Origin: Cornus controversa | Taxonomy: Eukaryota; Streptophyta; Magnoliopsida; Cornales; Cornaceae | Direction: 5' to 3' | NCBI GenBank assembly: GCA_026545225.1 | Contig: CM048847.1 | Span: forward strand, 1-64,000 | DNA length: 64,000 nt | In this document: positions 23,401-34,901 of the stretch, piece by piece | Numbering within the stretch: the stretch's first letter is position 1 | How the letters are laid out: each line of letters starts with the position of its first letter | Notes under the pieces: model-generated | The model's input: only the letters and a program-made list of their open reading frames with translations | Told to the model about the DNA's origin: nothing | The model's database searches: none | Program-made: the position numbers and the translations under genes

Positions 23401-26400
23401 AAACCCCATTGCTTGAGAAGTTGTGTCATAATCAGAATCGTAAGTTTCTTTTTTCCAAATTAGACCATCAAAGCATCCAAAAGAAGTGACGAACCTGTCA
23501 ATCCGATCTTCATCACAACCGTATGGTGCTTTGTTCCAAATTCGACCGTTTCGACATCTAAAGGAAACAATTTGCAAGCTACCAACCATTTTAAACTTGT
23601 TTCATTTGAGTTGTTATGATTAGAAAACCACATTCCAAGAGAAGTCGTGCCATAATAGTAATCGTACGCTGCTTTTTTCTAAATGAAACCATCAAAGCGT
23701 CCCAAAGAAACGACGAGCATGTCGATCCGATCTTCATCCATGTCTGTTTGAGTTGTTCTGAGTCGAAAGAACTATTGCTTGCAATAATCAGGCATGACGA
23801 CAACCGTATGGCGCTTTGTGCTAGAATTGACCATCTGGATGTCCAGAAAAATAGAGAATGACAACAACGGTTTCGAACTTGTTTCGTTTGACCTGTCCTG
23901 ATTCGAAAAGTCCAATCCACGTGAAATCGTGCCATACCTAGAATTATACGTTGCTTTATGCCAAATTCAACCGTCAGGACGTCCTGAATCGAAAAGAGTA
24001 ATTCCATGCTGCACCCATGAATGATCACAACCGTATGGTGCTCTATGCCAACTTCAACCATCTGGACAAGTAAAAGAAACAATTCCCAAGCTATCGAGGA
24101 TTTTAAACAAGTTTTGTTTGAGTTGTTCTGATTCAAAAACCCATTCCTTGAGAAGTCGTGCCATAATCAGAATCGTAAGTTTCTTTTTTCCAAATTAGAC
24201 CATCAAAGCATCCAAAAGAAGTGACGAACATGTCAATCCGATCTTCATCACAATCGTATGGTGCTTTGTTCCAAATTCGACCGTTTGGACATCTGAAGGA
24301 AACAATTTGTAAGCTACCAACCATTTTAAACTTGTTTCATTTGAGTTGTTTTGATTAGAAAACCACATTCCAAGCGAAGTCTTGCCATAATATTAATCGT
24401 ACGCTACTTTTTTCTAAATGAAACCATCAAAGGGTCCCAAAGAAACGACGAGCATGTCGATCCGATCTTCATCCATGTTTGTTTGAGTTGTTCTGAGTCA
24501 AAAAGAACAATTCCTTGCAATAACCAGGCATGACCACAACCGTATGGCGCTTTGTGCTAGAATTGACCATCTGGATGTCCAGAAGAATAGAGAATGACAA
24601 CAACGGTTTTGAACTTGTTTCGTTTGACCTGTCCTGATTCGAAAAGTCCAATCCACGTGAAATCGTGCCATACATAGAATTATACGTTGCTTTATGCCTA
24701 ATTCGACCGTGAGGACGTCCTGAATCGAAAAGAGTAATTCCTTGCTGCACTCATGAATGATCACAACCGTATGGTGCTCTATGCCAACTTCAACCATCTG
24801 GACAAGTAAAAGAAACAATTCCCAAGCTATCGATGATTTTAAACAAGTTTAGTTTCAGTTGTTCTGATTCAAAAACCCCATTACTTGAGAAGTTGTGTCA
24901 TAATCAGAATCGTAAGTTTCTTTTTTCCAAATTAGACCATCAAAGCATCCAAAAGAAGTGACGAACCTGTCAATCCGATCTTCATCACAACCGTATGGTG
25001 CTTTGTTCCAAATTCGACCGTTTCGACATCTAAAGGAAACAATTTGCAAGCTACCAACCATTTTAAACTTGTTTCATTTGAGTTGTTATGATTAGAAAAC
25101 CACATTCCAAGAGAAGTCGTGCCATAATAGTAATCGTACGCTGCTTTTTTCTAAATGAAACCATCAAAGCGTCCCAAAGAAACGACGAGCATGTCGATCC
25201 GATCTTCATCCATGTCTGTTTGAGTTGTTCTGAGTCGAAAGAACTATTGCTTGCAATAATCAGGCATGACGACAACCGTATGGCGCTTTGTGCTAGAATT
25301 GACCATCTGGATGTCCAGAAAAATAGAGAATGACAACAACGGTTTCGAACTTGTTTCGTTTGACCTGTCCTGATTCGAAAAGTCCAATCCACGTGAAATC
25401 GTGCCATACCTAGAATTATACGTTGCTTTATGCCAAATTCAACCGTCAGGACGTCCTGAATCGAAAAGAGTAATTCCATGCTGCACCCATGAATGATCAC
25501 AACCGTATGGTGCTCTATGCCAACTTCAACCATCTGGACAAGTAAAAGAAACAATTCCCAAGCTATCGAGGATTTTAAACAAGTTTTGTTTGAGTTGTTC
25601 TGATTCAAAAACCCATTCCTTGAGAAGTCGTGCCATAATCAGAATCGTAAGTTTCTTTTTTCCAAATTAGACCATCAAAGCATCCAAAAGAAGTGACGAA
25701 CATGTCAATCCGATCTTCATCACAATCGTATGGTGCTTTGTTCCAAATTCGACCGTTTGGACATCTGAAGGAAACAATTTGTAAGCTACCAACCATTTTA
25801 AACTTGTTTCATTTGAGTTGTTTTGATTAGAAAACCACATTCCAAGCGAAGTCTTGCCATAATATTAATCGTACGCTACTTTTTTCTAAATGAAACCATC
25901 AAAGGGTCCCAAAGAAACGACGAGCATGTCGATCCGATCTTCATCCATGTTTGTTTGAGTTGTTCTGAGTCAAAAAGAACAATTCCTTGCAATAACCAGG
26001 CATGACCACAACCGTATGGCGCTTTGTGCTAGAATTGACCATCTGGATGTCCAGAAGAATAGAGAATGACAACAACGGTTTTGAACTTGTTTCGTTTGAC
26101 CTGTCCTGATTCGAAAAGTCCAATCCACGTGAAATCGTGCCATACATAGAATTATACGTTGCTTTATGCCTAATTCGACCGTGAGGACGTCCTGAATCGA
26201 AAAGAGTAATTCCTTGCTGCACTCATGAATGATCACAACCGTATGGTGCTCTATGCCAACTTCAACCATCTGGACAAGTAAAAGAAACAATTCCCAAGCT
26301 ATCGATGATTTTAAACAAGTTTAGTTTCAGTTGTTCTGATTCAAAAACCCCATTGCTTGAGAAGTTGTGTCATAATCAGAATCGTAAGTTTCTTTTTTCC

Positions 26401-28857
26401 AAATTAGACCATCAAAGCATCCAAAAGAAGTGACGAACCTGTCAATCCGATCTTCATCACAACCGTATGGTGCTTTGTTCCAAATTCGACCGTTTCGACA
26501 TCTAAAGGAAACAATTTGCAAGCTACCAACCATTTTAAACTTGTTTCATTTGAGTTGTTATGATTAGAAAACCACATTCCAAGAGAAGTCGTGCCATAAT
26601 AGTAATCGTACGCTGCTTTTTTCTAAATGAAACCATCAAAGCGTCCCAAAGAAACGACGAGCATGTCGATCCGATCTTCATCCATGTCTGTTTGAGTTGT
26701 TCTGAGTCGAAAGAACTATTGCTTGCAATAATCAGGCATGACGACAACCGTATGGCGCTTTGTGCTAGAATTGACCATCTGGATGTCCAGAAGAATAGAG
26801 AATGACAACAACGGTTTCGAACTTGTTTCGTTTGACCTGTCCTGATTCGAAAAGTCCAATCCACGTGAAATCGTGCCATACCTAGAATTATACGTTGCTT
26901 TATGCCAAATTCAACCGTCAGGACGTCCTGAATCGAAAAGAGTAATTCCATGCTGCACCCATGAATGATCACAACCGTATGGTGCTCTATGCCAACTTCA
27001 ACCATCTGGACAAGTAAAAGAAACAATTCCCAAGCTATCGAGGATTTTAAACAAGTTTTGTTTGAGTTGTTCTGATTCAAAAACCCATTCCTTGAGAAGT
27101 CGTGCCATAATCAGAATCGTAAGTTTCTTTTTTCCAAATTAGACCATCAAAGCATCCAAAAGAAGTGACGAACATGTCAATCCGATCTTCATCACAATCG
27201 TATGGTGCTTTGTTCCAAATTCGACCGTTTGGACATCTGAAGGAAACAATTTGTAAGCTACCAACCATTTTAAACTTGTTTCATTTGAGTTGTTTTGATT
27301 AGAAAACCACATTCCAAGCGAAGTCTTGCCATAATATTAATCGTACGCTACTTTTTTCTAAATGAAACCATCAAAGGGTCCCAAAGAAACGACGAGCATG
27401 TCGATCCGATCTTCATCCATGTTTGTTTGAGTTGTTCTGAGTCAAAAAGAACAATTCCTTGCAATAACCAGGCATGACCACAACCGTATGGCGCTTTGTG
27501 CTAGAATTGACCATCTGGATGTCCAGAAGAATAGAGAATGACAACAACGGTTTTGAACTTGTTTCGTTTGACCTGTCCTGATTCGAAAAGTCCAATCCAC
27601 GTGAAATCGTGCCATACATAGAATTATACGTTGCTTTATGCCTAATTCGACCGTGAGGACGTCCTGAATCGAAAAGAGTAATTCCTTGCTGCACTCATGA
27701 ATGATCACAACCGTATGGTGCTCTATGCCAACTTCAACCATCTGGACAAGTAAAAGAAACAATTCCCAAGCTATCGATGATTTTAAACAAGTTTAGTTTC
27801 AGTTGTTCTGATTCAAAAACCCCATTGCTTGAGAAGTTGTGTCATAATCAGAATCGTAAGTTTCTTTTTTCCAAATTAGACCATCAAAGCATCCAAAAGA
27901 AGTGACGAACCTGTCAATCCGATCTTCATCACAACCGTATGGTGCTTTGTTCCAAATTCGACCGTTTCGACATCTAAAGGAAACAATTTGCAAGCTACCA
28001 ACCATTTTAAACTTGTTTCATTTGAGTTGTTATGATTAGAAAACCACATTCCAAGAGAAGTCGTGCCATAATAGTAATCGTACGCTGCTTTTTTCTAAAT
28101 GAAACCATCAAAGCGTCCCAAAGAAACGACGAGCATGTCGATCCGATCTTCATCCATGTCTGTTTGAGTTGTTCTGAGTCGAAAGAACTATTGCTTGCAA
28201 TAATCAGGCATGACGACAACCGTATGGCGCTTTGTGCTAGAATTGACCATCTGGATGTCCAGAAGAATAGAGAATGACAACAACGGTTTCGAACTTGTTT
28301 CGTTTGACCTGTCCTGATTCGAAAAGTCCAATCCACGTGAAATCGTGCCATACCTAGAATTATACGTTGCTTTATGCCAAATTCAACCGTCAGGACGTCC
28401 TGAATCGAAAAGAGTAATTCCATGCTGCACCCATGAATGATCACAACCGTATGGTGCTCTATGCCAACTTCAACCATCTGGACAAGTAAAAGAAACAATT
28501 CCCAAGCTATCGAGGATTTTAAACAAGTTTTGTTTGAGTTGTTCTGATTCAAAAACCCATTCCTTGAGAAGTCGTGCCATAATCAGAATCGTAAGTTTCT
28601 TTTTTCCAAATTAGACCATCAAAGCATCCAAAAGAAGTGACGAACATGTCAATCCGATCTTCATCACAATCGTATGGTGCTTTGTTCCAAATTCGACCGT
28701 TTGGACATCTGAAGGAAACAATTTGTAAGCTACCAACCATTTTAAACTTGTTTCATTTGAGTTGTTTTGATTAGAAAACCACATTCCAAGCGAAGTCTTG
28801 CCATAATATTAATCGTACGCTACTTTTTTCTAAATGAAACCATCAAAGGGTCCCAAA

Positions 28858-28997
28858 TAAAACTGTACTTTATTTTTCTGAATGTGAAGTCTGGAGTTGG
28901 AAGCGATAGAACTGTGCTATCAAAATTTTTCTATAGTGGGGAGGATGATGGTAGGGATGAGGTCGATCTGGACAATAAATCAGATCAGACTGATGAC
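28858..28997 (+). other. LINE leader before the first native ORF1 ATG
   Basis: The 140 bp hold an out-of-frame ATG at 28882 and no recognisable promoter. The ORF1 frame is open through the whole segment and on into the satellite to an ATG at 28767. It is either a short 5' UTR or the remnant of the ORF1 N-terminus in a 5'-truncated insertion. The sequence alone does not decide. Confidence 0.6.
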
Positions 28998-30722
28998 ATG
29001 AAAGAATCTCTGCATCTAAGTTCATGTGATAAGATCTCGTCGAATGAGGAGAGGGTTCTGCTGAAGCAAGAAAATATAGGATTACGGAATGCTCAAGTAA
29101 CTGGTGAAGGTTCAGGGCGAAATGGGGGGAGAAGAGGTATGCTATGGGGTCGATTTGGTGGACGTAGGTCAAATTTTGGTAATGGGGGTGGACGATTTGG
29201 GGGATCAAGCTGGAAGGTTGATTCAGGTGAAACGAGGAAGGTGGCGCGTGGAAGTAACGAAGATAATAGATCTGACGCGCGGGGAAAGAATCAGGTGATT
29301 TGCAGGAATACTGAAGCAGAGATAGGGAGTAAACACGTGGATGGTGCAGATGACTTATCTGGATTTAAAATAACGGTACAGGATGAGGGAAAATGTCAAG
29401 GAGAGCCATCGATTGAGGATAATCGAACGGAGGAGCTTATGGTACCGTTGATTTTAAATAATGAAGGAAAATCATGGGCTTCTCTGGTTGCTGGGAGGTC
29501 GGCAGAGGATAGGGATGAATTCAAATTCTTCCCTCCGACGAAAGAAGCTGAGGAGATGGTGGTGGAACCGCCTCCAGAAGTCCCAGATAAGGGATTGGAA
29601 GAATGGAGTAATACTTTGGTGGGTTATTTTGTGGATCGACGGTTGCCGTATCAAGTGGTGAGCTCTGTAGTGTATAAAATTTGGGGGAACTTGGGTTTGA
29701 GGGAGGTGTTGAGCACAGAGAAGGGGTTTTTCTTCTTTAAATTTGATGCGGAGGCCAGTAGAGATGCTGTGTATGAGCAGGGTCCATGGCATATTCTGGG
29801 TAGGCATGTTGTGTTGAAAAAGTGGCAAGAAGGAATGGAATTACATAAGGATAAGCTGGATAGGCTGCCTGTATGGGTTAAGATGTACAATATTCCTATG
29901 GAATACTGGACTGCAACGGGTTTGAGCTATTTAGCAAGTGCAGTGGGGAAGCCTTTAAATGCTGATACAATGACTTTGATGAAGAAGAGGATAAGCTATG
30001 CAAGAGTATGTGTTGAAATTGATCCAAAACAGGAGTTGATTTCGGAGTTTAAGTTGAAGCTCAAGAATGGCACAAAGATTCCTATATTGGTTGAATACCA
30101 ATGGAAGCCCCTGTTGTGTACATTATGTAATAGTTTTGGGCATTCAAACAAGAACTGTGGGTTGAGGCAGAAGGAGAAGGAGAGTGTTAGAGTGGTTGAA
30201 CAGGAGCCTGATGATACAAAAAGATGGAGGGTGGTGAATAAGAAAAGGACTGAGAACAGTAATCAGGATAATATGATGGGAGGGGTTAGACAATTGCCTC
30301 TAGAACAGAAGAAAGAGAATGGTACTGTTAATCAGTTTCAAGCATTAAGTGGGTTAGAAGATGAAGTTGAAATTAGGGGTCTGGAAGATGGGACGGACAA
30401 AATTAATCTGGTGGATGAGGAGTTAAATGTGGCTGGTACAAAGGAGGATGGCACAATAGAAAGGGATGGTAGAAAATCTGTGGCTGCAGAAGATCTGGAT
30501 GAGAGTACTGCTAACATGGGTGCTGCTGATCTGGGTAATGTTAAAATTGGAGTTACTAAAACTATGGGAGGTAAGAGGCCTATCCCTTCAATTAGTGTTA
30601 TTTCTTTGCATATGGATGATGGTAGGGAGAAACCTAAACTAGTTAAGGCCAAGAGAGGTAAGAGAATTGATACTCCTAAGCAAGGGGGTACTGAAATGGT
30701 GACTGTGATCCCTAGTTGTTAA
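28998..30722 (+). CDS. LINE ORF1: DUF4283 and zinc-knuckle RNA-binding protein
   Basis: The predicted protein has 574 residues from the first in-frame ATG that lies inside the element. In plant L1s this protein coats the element RNA and helps form the retrotransposition particle. In order I see an acidic N-terminus, a Gly/Arg-rich stretch at about residues 36-70 (RGG-like, RNA binding), a KSWASLVAGR motif at about 158-167 followed by FKFFPP at about 175-180, a DUF4283-like domain at about 199-335 (EEW-x6-FVDRRLPY, then GPWHILG and LPVWVKMYNIP), and one CCHC zinc knuckle C374-x2-C377-x4-H382-x4-C387. The tail is hydrophilic and rich in Asp, Glu and Lys. The frame stays open upstream for 77 more codons, the first 30 encoded by satellite, so a 651-residue chimera starting at 28767 is formally possible. 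The stop codon overlaps the ORF2 start. Domain names rest on recognition by eye. Confidence 0.85.
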   Translation: MKESLHLSSCDKISSNEERVLLKQENIGLRNAQVTGEGSGRNGGRRGMLWGRFGGRRSNFGNGGGRFGGSSWKVDSGETRKVARGSNEDNRSDARGKNQVICRNTEAEIGSKHVDGADDLSGFKITVQDEGKCQGEPSIEDNRTEELMVPLILNNEGKSWASLVAGRSAEDRDEFKFFPPTKEAEEMVVEPPPEVPDKGLEEWSNTLVGYFVDRRLPYQVVSSVVYKIWGNLGLREVLSTEKGFFFFKFDAEASRDAVYEQGPWHILGRHVVLKKWQEGMELHKDKLDRLPVWVKMYNIPMEYWTATGLSYLASAVGKPLNADTMTLMKKRISYARVCVEIDPKQELISEFKLKLKNGTKIPILVEYQWKPLLCTLCNSFGHSNKNCGLRQKEKESVRVVEQEPDDTKRWRVVNKKRTENSNQDNMMGGVRQLPLEQKKENGTVNQFQALSGLEDEVEIRGLEDGTDKINLVDEELNVAGTKEDGTIERDGRKSVAAEDLDESTANMGAADLGNVKIGVTKTMGGKRPIPSISVISLHMDDGREKPKLVKAKRGKRIDTPKQGGTEMVTVIPSC

Positions 30723-30724
30723 TG
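30720..30724 (+). promoter_or_regulatory. TAATG stop-start overlap between ORF1 and ORF2
   Basis: The TAA stop of ORF1 (30720-30722) and the ATG of ORF2 (30722-30724) share one A, and a second in-frame ATG follows at once. Such overlaps are a known arrangement for termination-reinitiation of the downstream ORF in several non-LTR elements. Use of the site here is inferred. Confidence 0.7.
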
Positions 30725-33700
30725 ATGAACTTGGGGACTTGGAACATTAGGGGGCTTAATAGTGCCCTAAAACAAAATGAAGTAAGGAGGGTGATCAAAC
30801 AGTATCATTTCCCTCTTTTGTGTATTGTGGAAACAAAAGTTAAATGGAATAATGTGGATAAGGTACTTAGGAATGTAGCCCCAGGTTGGGGCTTAATTCA
30901 CAATTATGTATGTGCTCCAAATGGTAGAATATGGATTATATGGGATAAGGATAAGTTGGAGGTTTCATGTATTAGAAGAACTGTGCAGAGTATTCATTGC
31001 AAAGTTATGGATAAGCTGGGGCTGTTTAGTTGTTATGCTACTTTCATATATGGTTCAAACTGCTACATAGATAGAAGGAATTTGTGGACAGAATTGAATG
31101 ATCTTGCTGTGTCTTATAAAAATGATCCTTGGTTTTTAGCTGGGGATTTTAATGCTATCAGATTTCGTCATGAGAGATTGGGGGGATCTTCTGAATGGGC
31201 TGATAATATGAAAGAGTTTGGTTTATGCATTGAAGAGGCAGAGTTAAGTGATCTGAGGCATACTGGAATGAAATTTACCTGGTCTAATGGTACTATTTTT
31301 AGGAAGTTGGATAGAATTTTGGTGAATGATTGTTGGGGAAGGCAGTTCAACAAGTCTGAAGCTATTTTCGATCCTCCTAGTGTTTCTGATCATGCCCTAA
31401 TTATTTTAAAAGTGTATTCGGAAGATAAGGAAAATAAGAAGGCTTTCAGATTAAACAATTTCTTGATGGAACACCCTGAATTCTTTAATACTGTGTCCAA
31501 AGTTTGGAATTGTAAGATAAGAGGCACTCCTATGTTTGTAGTGGTTCAGAAGTTAAAAATGCTGAAAGCTGAGTTGAAGAAGCTGAATATGATGTATTTT
31601 GAAGATCTGCCAAGGAAGGTGAAGGAAGCTAGATTGAAGTTGGGAAATGTTCAAAAACAGATTGATGACAATCCTCTCCAAAATGACTTACAAGAGGAGG
31701 AAAAAACTTGTCTTCAAAACTATCAGATTATGGTGAAAGCTGAAGAAACCTTCTATAGGCAGCAATCCAGGATTCAGTGGCTGCATTTGGGGGATAAGAA
31801 TACTCCTTTCTTTCATAAACAAGCAACACAAAGAAGGAAACATAATGCAATTTTGTCAATTACTGCAGAAGATGGGCATAGGATTGATCAGAAGAGGGAT
31901 ATTGCTACTGAAATTATGAATTTTTATAAGAAGTTACTAAGCAGGCAAAGTGAAGAGGCAGAAAGGCTGGATTTGCAACAATACATTTCTAAGCCCATCA
32001 CAGAGGAACAAGCTCAGAGAATGAAAAGGCCAGTTACTAAAGAGGAGGTCCAAGACACTTTCCTAACTTTGAAGGATGACAAGGCTCCGGGTAGTGATGG
32101 GTATAATGCCTTGTTTTTCAAGAGAACATGGTATATTATAGGGGCTGATGTCACTAAAGCTATTCTAAACTTCTTCTCAACAGGAAAGCTTCTAAAGGAG
32201 GTGAATACTACTATTATCACTTTAGTTCCAAAGGTTCAAAATCCAACTTTTGTTGGTGACTTCAGACCTATTTCAGTGTGCAATGTTTTATATAAGGGTA
32301 TTGCCAAGATCATAGCTAACAGGATAAAGCCTGTTTTGGATCTATGTATTAGTAATAATCAAGGAGCTTTTGTTCCTGGTAGAAGTATCACAGACAACAT
32401 CCTGCTTGCCCAGGAATTGCTAAGGAATTATCACAGGAATAAGGAGCCAGCCAGGATTGCAATGAAGGTAGACCTTAAGAAGGCTTATGACACTGTGTCT
32501 TGGAGATTCATGGAAGATACTCTAAGAGCATTCAGAGTTCCAGAGCAGGTTAGAGAGTGGATTATGATATGTATGACAACTGCTAAGTTCTCAATCAATT
32601 TGAATGGCAGTTTGGAGGGCTATTTTGAGAATGGAAGAGGGTTGAGACAAGGAGATCCTATGTCCCCCTACTTATTTGTTATGGGGATGGAGGTGTTGAC
32701 AGGTATTCTAAAGCAGAAAATTGATCAGGGACAGTTTGAATATCATTGGAAATGCTCTAATCAGAAAATATCCAGCTTGATTTTTGCGGATGACTTGATG
32801 CTTTTCTCAGCTGGGAATGTGAGTTCTGTAAGGGTCCTGAAGAGTGCTCTTCACTGTTTTGGGGATATCTCTGGATTAATGCCAAACTTCTCGAAGAGTG
32901 TGATGTTTCACTCAGGAATAGAGCAAAACTATTATGATCAAATCATATCGGAATTGAATTTTTCAGCTGGAGTACTTCCAGTTAAATATTTGGGGGTTCC
33001 TCTTCTTTCATCTAAGCTAAAGAAGGAGCACTGTGGGTCTCTGGTTGACAGAATCACTGCCAGAGTTAGCTCATGGACTAGTAGATATCTATCCTACGCT
33101 GGGAGGATGCAACTAATCAGCTCTGTTTTATTTTCTGTGCAAGTTTATTGGGCTTCTACATTTGTATTGCCAAAAGCTATTATGAAAGAAATTTCAGCCA
33201 TCATAAGGAGATTCTTGTGGAAGGGTCCAAACTTGACTGAAGGGGGTAGTAAAGTGGCCTGGAAAGATGTTTGCTTGCCCAAGTCTGAAGGGGGTCTGGG
33301 AATCAAAGACATTGAGGTGTGGAATGCTGCAGCTATGGCTAAGCACATGTGGAAAATCATTCAACCTAACTCAGATTCTCTATGGGTGGGTTGGGTTAAA
33401 ACTCACTTGATAAAAAACAGAAGCTTCTGGACTCTCAAGATGCCTTCAGATTGTTCATGGACTTGGAGGAAAATCTTGAAAATGAGGGGTGCTTTGAGGC
33501 TTGCTGTTCATCATAAAGTTGGGAATGGTAGGTTAACTTCTCTTTGGTATGATAGTTGGATTCCGGATGGGCCGATTGAGATGAAGTATCACAGCAGAAT
33601 AATCAGAGACTCAGGGCTGGGCACTGACGCATCAGTAGCTGATGTTATACAAGGGAGTGAATGGCATTGGCCTGTTACAAATACCTTGGAATGGATGAGT

Positions 33701-34357
33701 TTGCGGAGTAGTATTCCTTTTGATTTTAAGCCTAATCCATCTCAGGAGGATAAGGTTCAGTGGATGCCTGGTAAGGGAATCTTTACAATTAAATCAACAT
33801 GGGAGTTCCTAAGACAAAAGAAGAGCAAAGTGGAGTGGAGAGATATAGTATGGTTCAAGAATGCTATTCCAAAACATGCCCTCATTCTTTGGTTGGTGGT
33901 GCAGGATAGACTGTGGACTCGTGGTAGAATGATGAAGCTGGGATTAGTTCAGACAGGCTGTTGTGTCTTCTGTAATCATATTATAGAAGATAGGGAGCAT
34001 TTATTCTTTGAATGTGGCTTTACTCGCAGGATTTGGAATGTTATAAGAAGCAAATGCTGGTTGCAATGGCCGGATGGGTGGAATTCCATGGTGCAGTGGG
34101 CTGCAATGGCTCTGAAAGGAAGGTCACTGGTTGCTGATATTAATAGGTTGGTCTTCGCTGCTACAGTTTATGAAGTCTGGAGGGAAAGAAACAAGAGGAC
34201 TTATGCAGAGGAGTACAGAACTGAGATAGCCATTGTTAATGAGATTATTCAGAATGTAAGATTCCGGATGTTTTCTCTTTCTAATTTTGATAAAAATAGA
34301 ATGAATCTATGGATTCAAGAGGAATGGAATCTGCCAAACTCTATATGGAAGAATTGA
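30722..34357 (+). CDS. LINE ORF2: endonuclease, reverse transcriptase and zf-RVT polyprotein
   Basis: The 1211-residue protein is the replication enzyme of the element. It nicks target DNA and reverse-transcribes the element RNA from the nick. The EEP (APE-like) endonuclease covers about residues 1-231: TWNIRG with N8, E37 in VETK, FIYGSN, GDFNAI with D142 and N144, LDRILVN with D197, and VSDHA with D223 and H224. The reverse transcriptase covers about 450-760: DDKAPGSDGYNALFFK, FRPISVCNVLYK, VDLKKAYD with D584, GLRQGDPMSPYLF, the FADD box with D690 and D691, and YLGVPL. The C-terminal zf-RVT region (about 1020-1105) holds C1081-x2-C1084-x8-H1093-x4-C1098. All expected catalytic residues are present and the frame is unbroken. 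I chose the ATG at 30722 because it shares its A with the ORF1 TAA and leads straight into the conserved TWN motif; an in-frame TTG lies six bases upstream. No RNase H domain follows the finger. Confidence 0.95.
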   Translation: MMNLGTWNIRGLNSALKQNEVRRVIKQYHFPLLCIVETKVKWNNVDKVLRNVAPGWGLIHNYVCAPNGRIWIIWDKDKLEVSCIRRTVQSIHCKVMDKLGLFSCYATFIYGSNCYIDRRNLWTELNDLAVSYKNDPWFLAGDFNAIRFRHERLGGSSEWADNMKEFGLCIEEAELSDLRHTGMKFTWSNGTIFRKLDRILVNDCWGRQFNKSEAIFDPPSVSDHALIILKVYSEDKENKKAFRLNNFLMEHPEFFNTVSKVWNCKIRGTPMFVVVQKLKMLKAELKKLNMMYFEDLPRKVKEARLKLGNVQKQIDDNPLQNDLQEEEKTCLQNYQIMVKAEETFYRQQSRIQWLHLGDKNTPFFHKQATQRRKHNAILSITAEDGHRIDQKRDIATEIMNFYKKLLSRQSEEAERLDLQQYISKPITEEQAQRMKRPVTKEEVQDTFLTLKDDKAPGSDGYNALFFKRTWYIIGADVTKAILNFFSTGKLLKEVNTTIITLVPKVQNPTFVGDFRPISVCNVLYKGIAKIIANRIKPVLDLCISNNQGAFVPGRSITDNILLAQELLRNYHRNKEPARIAMKVDLKKAYDTVSWRFMEDTLRAFRVPEQVREWIMICMTTAKFSINLNGSLEGYFENGRGLRQGDPMSPYLFVMGMEVLTGILKQKIDQGQFEYHWKCSNQKISSLIFADDLMLFSAGNVSSVRVLKSALHCFGDISGLMPNFSKSVMFHSGIEQNYYDQIISELNFSAGVLPVKYLGVPLLSSKLKKEHCGSLVDRITARVSSWTSRYLSYAGRMQLISSVLFSVQVYWASTFVLPKAIMKEISAIIRRFLWKGPNLTEGGSKVAWKDVCLPKSEGGLGIKDIEVWNAAAMAKHMWKIIQPNSDSLWVGWVKTHLIKNRSFWTLKMPSDCSWTWRKILKMRGALRLAVHHKVGNGRLTSLWYDSWIPDGPIEMKYHSRIIRDSGLGTDASVADVIQGSEWHWPVTNTLEWMSLRSSIPFDFKPNPSQEDKVQWMPGKGIFTIKSTWEFLRQKKSKVEWRDIVWFKNAIPKHALILWLVVQDRLWTRGRMMKLGLVQTGCCVFCNHIIEDREHLFFECGFTRRIWNVIRSKCWLQWPDGWNSMVQWAAMALKGRSLVADINRLVFAATVYEVWRERNKRTYAEEYRTEIAIVNEIIQNVRFRMFSLSNFDKNRMNLWIQEEWNLPNSIWKN

Positions 34358-34901
34358 TGCTGAGGGTAGTCATGCAAGTGCTGTGTGGTGCAGGAAGGGG
34401 CTGTAGAAGGCAGAGTTGGTGGTATGATATTATTTACACAGATTATGATGTGGGTTTATCTTTGGGAATCCATGTAATTCTGCTTGTATTATATTATAAC
34501 TCTCAATTGAGGACTCTAAATAGTAGAACAGACTACGGGTCTATGGAGAAGGATTGGAAGGTGGCTGGGTTCGTCTACATATACATATGCATATTGCATA
34601 TGAGGATTAGAGATATGGGTGCAATTCATATTCTGGTTTGGTTTTGGGTGAGTATCAAGATGACACGTTGTGATGCCATGGCTGAGTTCTTGCTGTTTTC
34701 TATAGCTACAATAAAGGAGTGGGAGTGTGTTATGTATAGGGGGGTAAATCTTGTTGATATATCTTGGCTCTTGTTGTGGTTTGTTTTCCTTTGGTGGTTG
34801 TGGGGATTTCACTTAAACTTGTGATGGTTCTTGGGGTATGCCCCTCGTAGGATGTATGGCTTTGCAATTTTTTGGTTAATATTTTGACCAGCTTATCTTT
34901 C
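34358..34901 (+). other. LINE 3' UTR
   Basis: The 544 bp between the ORF2 stop and the poly(A) tract are T- and G-rich. They hold an open frame of 171 codons (34309-34824) that overlaps the end of ORF2 and shows no protein-family features; I take it as non-coding. A weak ATAAAG lies at 34711-34716, well upstream, so it is not a convincing polyadenylation signal. In L1-type elements this region contains the sequence recognised by the ORF2 protein; I cannot point to a specific structure. Confidence 0.75.

Larger units (their letters stand above)
1..28857. repeat. Satellite array, left arm: 1472-bp higher-order repeats
   Basis: Tandem, head-to-tail copies of a 1472-bp unit fill this arm with no unrelated sequence. 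Taking the start of half A as phase, copies begin at 49, 1521, 2993, 4465, 5882, 7354, 8826, 10243, 11715, 13187, 14604, 16076, 17493, 18965, 20437, 21909, 23381, 24853, 26325 and 27797. The last copy is split by the LINE at 28857. Units starting at 4465, 8826, 13187 and 16076 are 1417 bp because of one 55-bp deletion. Copies otherwise differ by only a few substitutions, for example a G-to-A change shared by the units at 5882, 10243, 14604, 17493 and 24853, and a C-to-T change shared by those at 1521, 7354, 11715 and 20437. No inversion is seen. The length of the array and its homogeneity are typical of plant pericentromeric, centromeric or subtelomeric satellites; the window does not show which. 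Confidence 0.97.

Noticed and set aside
1-28857. CRISPR array
   Set aside because: The repeats are long and contiguous with no unique spacers, and the LINE points to a plant nuclear genome.
28870-29208. Minus-strand open frames inside LINE ORF1 and ORF2
   Set aside because: They are antisense to well-supported coding sequence and have no recognisable features.
34309-34824. 171-codon open frame at the end of the LINE
   Set aside because: It overlaps the end of ORF2 in another frame and runs through the 3' UTR. Its composition is low-complexity hydrophobic and no domain is recognisable.
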